Source: Metopolophium dirhodum
Taxonomy: Eukaryota; Arthropoda; Insecta; Hemiptera; Aphididae
Length of the DNA: 64,000 nt
Direction of reading: 5' to 3'
NCBI RefSeq assembly: GCF_019925205.1
Contig: NC_083562.1
Span: 868,001 to 932,000 of the forward strand
The translations under genes and the position numbers were made by a program. Under the pieces are notes generated by a model, which had not been told where the DNA came from, ran no database searches, and was given only the letters and a program-made list of their open reading frames with translations. Position 1 is the stretch's first letter. Each line of letters opens with the position of its first letter. Shown here piece by piece: positions 50,101-60,239 of this stretch.

Positions 50101-53100
50101 GATTTAAACACGTCGGCTTTGGTCACTTTAGGTAAACCTATATAATGTATTAGTGTACTTCTTTAACTATAATAATAGTGTATCGTAACATTATAATAAT
50201 ATAATATAATATAAATGGGTTAGGTATACGTGGTCTTGTCGTTATTTATTGTTAACGAGATTTAAAATTCTCGAAAAAATATGCAATGTATCACAATATT
50301 ATAGATACCTACGAATTACCTATACAATATAATACTATGTATAATATATATTTGTATGTATACGCAAAACGACTTTTGAGTTCATAGTACATATAATATA
50401 CATTATAGTATTATACATAGTACACCTACATATTTTGTGCGTCACGTTTATCATTTCTTGTTTCATTTCAACTTAAATATATTGCGTATTGAAGTTGACT
50501 AATACTTTTACAAGCGTATGTATATTGCAAATTACGTCTACCATCTAACCTAGTTAACGCTGGTAATAAACATGTAAATAATTATTTATTTACTTAAAAT
50601 TGTCTAATTATCATTATTATTGGTATGATTGCAATGCAGTAGGTATTTTTTTATATACTAGATAGGTAGCTGCAAGTTGAAAATGGAAATACCTATATTG
50701 ATATCATAAATATAATGATACATTTTAAGTTAGAACTTAATTAAGTATTGAATATTAATGTATTTATTTATGGGTTACTTGTATATTATAGGTAGACACT
50801 AATGTACACATTAAACAAATCATATATTTAAATCATAGATCACGTACGCTGTAAGGTTTAAATATAATATATCTCCATATAAAATTGTCTATCAAAATTA
50901 ATTTACAAAAATAAAAATATTTCAAAATATATTTTGAAATGGCCGCCGATAGATTTAATGTACATTTTTTTAACTGTTGTAGAGAAGTACTTACATTTAC
51001 TAAATTATAGGCTATACAATTATGTAACCGATCTCAATTCTCCAACAACGCAATTAATGTTAGATGTTAGGTAATAATATTTAGCATAAGTAATAACATA
51101 GATAATAAATTAATAACTAATAAGTAAAATAAGATACAGTTATATAAAATATTATACAGCTGTTGTACTTGAGTAAAAATTAATATTTTGGTAAATCAAA
51201 TTCAAAAACGTCTTTCATTTAACATAAATCGTACCTATATTTAAACAAAATATAAATAGTAAATACTGAGAAATCCTCTTTGATTGAAGATTTAGGAATA
51301 TTATTATTTGATTCCATGGAACTGCAGTTTATTCTTCAACTCTCATATATTAATGTATTGTATTGTTGTAGTTATAAAAATAAAGCCTTTACTGCTTTGG
51401 ATGTATAAAATGAAACGGCAGCTTCGATTTCCATGGTCCACTCATCTTCAAATGTATTTATATCTCACTCGTATGTTCTTCACTTGAATATTCTCCTTTA
51501 ATTTAGAATAAATAACAGCAATGGACATAGTGATCAACTCGAAAAAGTTCATAACCAATATCTTCGCTTTATATTTTATATACTTTACGCGTATAATATA
51601 TCAATAACCCACCAAACTGCGGGTTACATATTTTAAGAATTTTAAAGTTACCCAGAGATAATACATATAAGTTACAACACTTTTTTTTTCTCTTTTAGTT
51701 TGATCGAATTACTTAATTTTATTGAACTTTGTATATATTATAATATATTAATATAATTTATCTATTTGTATTCTTGATTATATTTTGTATTATTATTATT
51801 ATTATTATCGATATTACTACATTATAAATTAGACGTTGGTCCGTATGAGTAAAAATAAATAAATTCAGTAGCTAATAAAATACAAAAATAAAATTATGTT
51901 TAAGTGAACATACAATTTATGATTGTTTTGAATTTTGTACTCAGTTATAATTGATAAAATATTCAATTATTTTCTGTATGAAAAATTCAAATGTATACAT
52001 ATTATAATAGTTGACTAGTTGAGTGGTGAGAATATAATTACAGAATTAAGTTATAATTTTATTTTTAACTGAAATGAAATAAATATTATATTTTATTTAC
52101 TTATTTACTTATTTAAAAATCAAAAATTTGTTATCCTCAGAATCTCCTGATTGTACAATACTACAATTTGTATAATTGTGAAAATTATGTTCTCTGAAGG
52201 TAATTGTTTATATTTTACCGTAATTATTATGTTTTTTTTACCCGTAGACGTCATAAATCCGCTACTCTCTTATATTGGCCGCCGGCGGTCGATTATAATC
52301 ATGTTGACTTCATTGACCGCACAACGTCGTTATGGAAAGACCATTCATAATTTCTCTCTGGACAAAGATCCACGCGCTTCAGTATACGTACATTGTACAA
52401 CTATACTATAGTTATAATTTATAAGGTAGCCCGTAGTCGGAAACTATAAACATAGTGATATAGGATTGGATTTACTATCCCTCTAATTTAAAAAAATAAA
52501 ATCATATTTTACTGTAATAAATAGTTTAGATTACTATCAATAGCTACCGCTGTTACTTTTTACTTGTAAGAAACATATAGGTAATAAATACTATTTCATG
52601 TCATTATATAAGCACGTGGACTGACGAAGATCCCTCACTGACTTAACACCTACATGGCTATATAATATCGCTAAATACGGTAACGGTAACGATTATGTTT
52701 TTTTATAACTTGGTATATTTTATATATTTGAAAAAATCCAACGTTTTCAGTTGTAATTCTTGTACAGCAATACGTAATAAATGTTAATGTAAATATCATT
52801 GTAAAGCATAGATACACGCATGTACCATATAAAGTCAATAATGATATACAAATAACTGTTTTCACACTCACTAAGTAATAATTATTCAAATATAAACTTT
52901 AAACAACTCAATAGAATGTAATCATAAAAATAGTGACGATGAATAAATATATATAAGAACAAAATAAAAAATTATGTGTAACCTATATCAACAAAAATCA
53001 AAAAACAATTTAGTAATTCATCTATAATTGGTTAGATATCCAACATATATACATATATATGGATACGAATTTAATTTTAAATGTATTATAAAACTAGTTC

Positions 53101-56100
53101 TATCGTTCTAAAAGACAAAATAATTACAGTATACTTTTTTATTGACATTGTTAAGGTTGATTAGTATCAAGGTTATAGATTTTAAAAATAACAAATATTA
53201 TAGAAGTTAAATTAAAAACACACTTTTTAATATCATATTAATATAAAGTGAAATCAGAAATTCTATTAAAAACAATATAGTTTGGTCAAACTTCAAAAGC
53301 AGTAGGTATGTAATAAACCAATGATTATATGCCTAAAAACAGGATACCGTCACCCCTTAAAAAAAACAGAAAAAGGTGCAATTACGTCTTATGAGTTTAT
53401 GACCCTAATGTGTTTGTAACTGTCGCCATGATCATAGTATTATGCAGTTATGAATAAAAGTGTGTGTAGTATACTAGTATGTACCTAATATGTATATACT
53501 ATTTTACGTCTATGTATATTTATTATTCTATTATGTAGGTACAAACAAAATACGTCTTCCATTATCCATTATTTTGCAGTCAAATAGCCATAAAATACGG
53601 CACGTGTCATCGACTTAACCCTTTACATAGTATCAACCATTTTATTGACATTTTAAATCGAATAGGGTTAACTGACAGCCAACTGACAGGAATAGTTTTT
53701 AAACAATTTAAAAACCAATTTAGAAACATTAATCATCATTCATCCTACTACAAAATTAAATAACATTATTTACTAACATAATATTATCAATGACTCAGTA
53801 TAAAGATTAAACGAGAAAATTCTAAGATATACCACCGTATACTATTGAAATGTTGATTTTAATAATCCATGTTTACTGTCAACTTTTTTGTTTTATTAAT
53901 TTGCTATCATTTTATATACCTACGAGTATAAGTTTCTAAATTAATAATTTAGAACAAACAATATATACGTAATAATACAAATTCTAATTGGTATCTTTAG
54001 GTACTATATTATATAGTATTATTATTTTTTATATGATTTAAATGAAACCCAGCAAAAATATAGACGATTTTACTAGTTGATTTTAAATAATCATACTGAT
54101 AGTTTAATCAATGTGCAATGATATTAATTTTAAATAGAACAGTATTTTTTTTTTTTTTTGTTATTGGGTTTAAGGCTTCGACAACCGAGGTCATTAGCCT
54201 GGGGTACAGTAGGGGAGGGTACTGTAGTAGGTTTTTAACTCGTGTATGTGTGGAAAGGATATGTCACTAAAAATCTTGGATGGTCACCCATCCGGGAGCT
54301 TGTGACACCGGCCAGTGCGTACACTCAGAACAGTTTCGTAACTGAATGCACACACCACGCCACAGTATTTATTTTGTTTAAGATAATTGTATTTTGAAAA
54401 TGCATTAATTATTTCACTTTCCAGTATTGTATGATGCATTTGAAATTGTCATTTACGACGTAGGTAATAGTTTACATGAAAATACATAGGTATTGTATAA
54501 TAAATACAACAAAACAAACCGGCAGATAAAATTTGCGAGATTTATTTAATTTATTATTTTATTAATGACTATAAATTGTCAATTTGTATTCATTAAGTTT
54601 GAAATATTAAATATAGCTAGGTATAGGGTTTTATAATACATATATTTTATTTTTAAAATATCTATAATATTGTTATAATTTTTACACATTACCTATTGTA
54701 GCTCAACAGTATATGAGCCTAATGGGTACTAGAATAACACCATTGATCCCCTGTTTCTCTCGTCTCTGAAAATACAGCTTAAAAAGTGAAGCCAATCAAA
54801 AACTAATAAGCTAATAATACATATACTATAGTAAACCTCCAGCCATCAATAATACTTTTACTATAAGTATATATTACTAACCCATCGAACTCATTCTACT
54901 GTTTATGTCATACAAGTATCAAACAACTATAGAATTAGTCTAAGTACCAACCAATTTGATTCAATATTGTACACAATGTACAATCTATTTAATCTCAACT
55001 TAAAACATACAACCGATATCTTTATAGCCTCATAATATATAATATCTAATGTCTTACTATCTATCCAGAAAAGTATATAAAGCTCGCATGAAATAATAAA
55101 TTGGTATCAGTATAGCAAACTGTGGTTTATTATAATAACTTTATTTAAGATGTTTAATTTTTAATTGTGTGTTAAACTGTTAAATATCATAGCAACAATT
55201 TGATCTATTTTTATATTAATTTATGTTTTCAGACCACGGTAGCTTAAAAATTTACTCAACAGCATTGAAATGAAAGATAAAACTAAATTATATTGCATGT
55301 TAATTAATATATAGAAGAAAAGACAAAAATAATACTATATAAACTGACCATCACGGGACACATCAAATTACCTACACATTCGGTTTACCAATTACAAAAA
55401 AATAATCCACTAATTTTTAAATATGTTCGATTAAGTATCCCTTATGACGACCAACACGAAAGAACGTCGGAAATATCCATTCGCAGAAGAATTCAACAAA
55501 ACGTAAAATACTAAACCATTTGGGTATAAAAAATAATAACAAAATCATAAATATCGTTCTAAAAAACTAAATTATTTGACGTAGCATGAAAAAACTGTAT
55601 ACTATACTATAATAAAGCTGAAAGGTTTGTATGTTTGAACACGCTATGCTCAGAACCTACAGGACGAATTTAAATAAAAGTTATAGCAATATAGATTCAT
55701 GGAGACTCCGATGGGGTTTTAAGCTTATATATTCTTTTAACACCTATATCTTGGTATAGCGTGGCTCACACATGAATTTCGTATTGGATCATAATAGAAT
55801 ATTTTTTATTCATATACCTTTAGAGTTATATTATATTGATTACAGAAATATAATTAAAAAAAAAAAAATTAGTATAAGACAGCTGACACGCGGCCATGCT
55901 ACAGATTTTTTTTTTAAATAAAATAATAATATAATATTCATGAAATTAAATGATCGCAAGCCGATGAACCTGGCAGTCGAGCTGCATGATATAATTTACA
56001 ACCTTCCGCTGCTCTTTAATGTCGTCACCCACCGCGAAAAATAACTGTCCAGTCAACAAAAAAAAAAACAAAAATAAATTTAAAAAAATAGATAAATCTA

Positions 56101-59100
56101 TTTTTATTATTAGGGAAAAGTACAGTTTAATGTCTATATAGGTAGGTACATAATATGTCCGACGTGAATAACTTAGAATTAAGTCATTAGGGGCTGGAAC
56201 CATCTGGTTCATCCGTCTTTTAGAAAACATCATTTTTAATTTACTCGTTTTGGAAAACTACTAATCAAAGAATCATCCATCGTAAATGGTACAAACAAAA
56301 AACGATAGTATACCTACTAAAATTCCTGCTAAAATTCGCGAATATAAAAATGCTGACGTACACATACATCACTATATCAGTGTTAGACGATAATTTGCGT
56401 AGTAAATTTACATGTGCCCATGTAAAAAATACGGTTTCACCTGTCAAGTAATTTACACACACATATATATATAATATATACACACGCTGGCACATGAATC
56501 GAACGAACACTACTCGATGTATTCTTTTTTTATTTCGTGTATACTCTCACTATTATTATTAGGTACCTATGTTTTTTTTTTACCTAGAACGCGGAAAACG
56601 TCGGCGAATCGGAGAAAGGCCGCGTTCAACCCGGACAACCGTATAATTTAAATGTATTTTAGACGTCTTCTGACCCCAGCAATTACCTCAAATTATCCCT
56701 GTTGTACACAACGCACTCACAACGGGTTTGTTCTCGATTTTTTTTTTTCTAGTACTTATATAGTTTGTTATTAAAAATCACTTTTGACGTTTCTATACCG
56801 GCCTGTGTCTGTTGTAAATAAGTTTAAAAACCGTATACAGTACATAATATATTATATATATATACAGTATACACTATACATACACGGTTGTATAGTCACA
56901 GGACGTCGGTGGTGCCCATTTCAAAAATTGAAAATAGCTGACATTATAATGTAATACTATTATAATCGTAAAATACTATTTTTTTTATATATAAACCCAT
57001 TCAAAGTAACAAACAATTTTCAGGTATTCGATGAAAAATATTTAAAATTATATTAAGAATTCAAAATTGTTTTTATTTTCTATAGATTGTATAAAGTATT
57101 AATACTTAATTTGAATACTCTCAAAAAACACCAACAAAACATCTTTTACTATACCTATAACGAGTATTACGAAACTAATTATGAAACAAAGTTTAAAAAA
57201 AATTGAGATTTTTAAGTTTTTGTTGAACAATGAATATTATGATATATTATATTCAGGGAAATCAAGTTGGTGTAAACATATTTTCAGGTACAAATGGTAA
57301 ACATAAATTGTAAATATACGTATATTAGGAACCTATTTTAGATATACGTTTTAAGTTCAAACGTTTTATTTCCATGACAATTTAATGGCATGTTATAGTA
57401 TACCTAATATTAAATAATATATATATATATATAATATGTATATAATTAAATATACAATATTCTCTAGATCATTTTAAGTTTATACTTTTTTATTAGACAA
57501 GTCCTATCATTTTTGATAAATTATAGGTTTATCAAAGACCATAGAATTTGTAATTTGTTCCTTACTCAATATTTTAAATCATTTATATAGCTAGTGTAGA
57601 TAGCATGTTATAATACTTGTCTTCTGATACTTTTTTGGGAATAACTTGTAATTCAAAGATACAAGATACAGATACTTTACATCATTTGAGTGCACAATAT
57701 ATTTGTCAAATTTAATACACAATAATTGAAGAATATTGACACAATTGGAACATTTAAGAAACGCAATAAACAGATAATATGTTACTAATATCGTTATCCG
57801 TGTTCGTTGTTTAACCAAGTATACTTTAGTGTTTGGTAATTCAACAATCTTAAGTTCTAATTAAGATGGGTTCCTGATCATTTAGCATAATATTCTTTTA
57901 TATACATATTCAAAATCTATATACTAATAATAACTTTCTTGTATTCCCATTTTCAGAATTAACAACATCTTTAGATAGTAATAATACAATTTACATGAAA
58001 TTAATGAAATATTTAAGTGATAAAAATAAATCTTTAGTTTGTTCGAATTCTCTCATCAAAATATAATTTCTAATGTACAATACATTATATATTACAATAC
58101 TTCTACACCAGATGAACAATTGCTTTCTATTGTTGGTTTTAAAAATATCACTGTGCAGTAGTTTTCAAGGATAGAAAAATCAATTTAGTAGATAGTTATA
58201 ATCATTACAGTTTAATGCATGGTGTATTAAATTGTATTGTATTGAATAATAAGTCCATTCAATCTAATATTAAAAATAACAGAGTAAATCGAATTATTCA
58301 GACAATAAATTTGGTAGGTATGTTATGCGATGATAAAAGTGAGACAAAATAGAAAATTTTCGTTCCGCCAATAAGTCTTATCTGCTTTAATATTAGAGCG
58401 AATAGAGATTATTCAGTTTAAAGGTAAGCATATTTTCTGAGGAATTTTATAGGCTTTTATTACTGGTATAATACTACTACAATTTTAAAAAGCTCATAAC
58501 ACGCTATTTAAAATGTAAATATCGATAAAATCTTAAAAGGTGTCCTAGATAATATCGTTAATTTAAAATTTAAAAATCTATATGTCTTTGTATAAATTAT
58601 TAGATATCAGTACTGTAATGAACTCATAAAAATTATTTTAGTAAGTAAATACTTAGTAATGTAATAAAATTATATTTTAATACTATTCAAATATTACCTA
58701 ATAGATTATCTGCCATTTTTTACATACATGAGCTAGATTTTTGCCTAAAATATGAAACACATTTTCGAGTTATCTGTTAGTTTTATACTTGTCTGTGAAA
58801 AGAGAGAATTATTGAAAATCGAACCCCTCACCTTAACAAATTCCTGGTTATGCCACCGTGAGTGGCTGTGACTCAATGTTGAATGAGTTATCTGATTACT
58901 TTTTTTTAAGTTGTTACATTAAAATAATATCGATAATAACACTGATATCAAAATGTATACACTATAAAGCACAGAATTATATTGAGGCCGAAACAAAATT
59001 ATATCCAGCGATGTTTATTAATTACCGCCACTAATAAAATTGATCTTAACTAGGTCGTCTACTGTTATTTTTTTCTTTTAAGCTATTGCATAACTTTTAT

Positions 59101-60173
59101 CGCGGGCCTGACTGAAAAAAAATTTTCGTAACAAAAAAGCGTGACCGTAAGATGTTTTTATTATTTTTGTTATTTACAGTCTAACCAGTTGCTAAGCAAA
59201 AAAAGTCTCAAATAAAATATTTCCGTACAGTGTTTATCTACCATTATCGACAACAAAAAAAAATCATTTTGTCATTTTCTTTTCGGTCGTCGCGCTCAAA
59301 AAGTGTAACTTGAATTAATATCATACAAAAATAAATAGTTATAATTACATGATACATAGCTACAAAATTGCTATATTATAGCTTTACCGCGGCAGTCCCC
59401 GAGTGCCTCAGACTTTTTTTATTGATCTAAAACAAAACATCGGCGACAACGGCCTTTAGTTGTTGCTGTTATAATAATTACAATTATTTTTCAAATGTAT
59501 ATCCTTAATTATAATATTTAAATTAAATCGAACAATTCAGATTTTCTTAAAACTCTACAGTTATTATACAACAACAATATTTCAAAAGTTACAACCGCGG
59601 GTAAGATGTATTATATTATCGTATTTATGTTTCGTGGTGCGACCAGTACCGACCGTAATTTTCTTTCGGAAGAGTTGAAAAATCGAATTTATTCGCGTTC
59701 ATCTTGTGGCAATTTCCGAAATAGCACTAAAAGTAATTTGCCGCAGACACACACACACACACACACACACAAAGTATAAGCTCTATTTTATAAACCTATA
59801 CGTACATACGAAACGAAAAGTGTACAATGTAACCTCTATATAGTCTACATCTAGGTACATATATGAAAGGATGGACGAGGGTATGCGAAGGGAAAACAAG
59901 TTATTATGGCAACGGCGGTGACCGGATAGCGGGGCACCCGACCACGGTATATAAGTCGTAAATCCGTCCCTGCAACGTGTACCTATATATATATATATGC
60001 ACGCTATACATACCACACACGTGCGCGCGAGTTTAACTCGCGGAGGGCGCCGAGCGACCGATAGGAATTGACCACTGATGATTACTTTTTCAAAGGGCGG
60101 GCACCACGGGAACCGGGAGCAGCGACGGAGGGTCGGGAACGCGAAGGTTATAGGCTATAGCACATATGGCATA

Positions 60174-60239
<66 letters not shown>

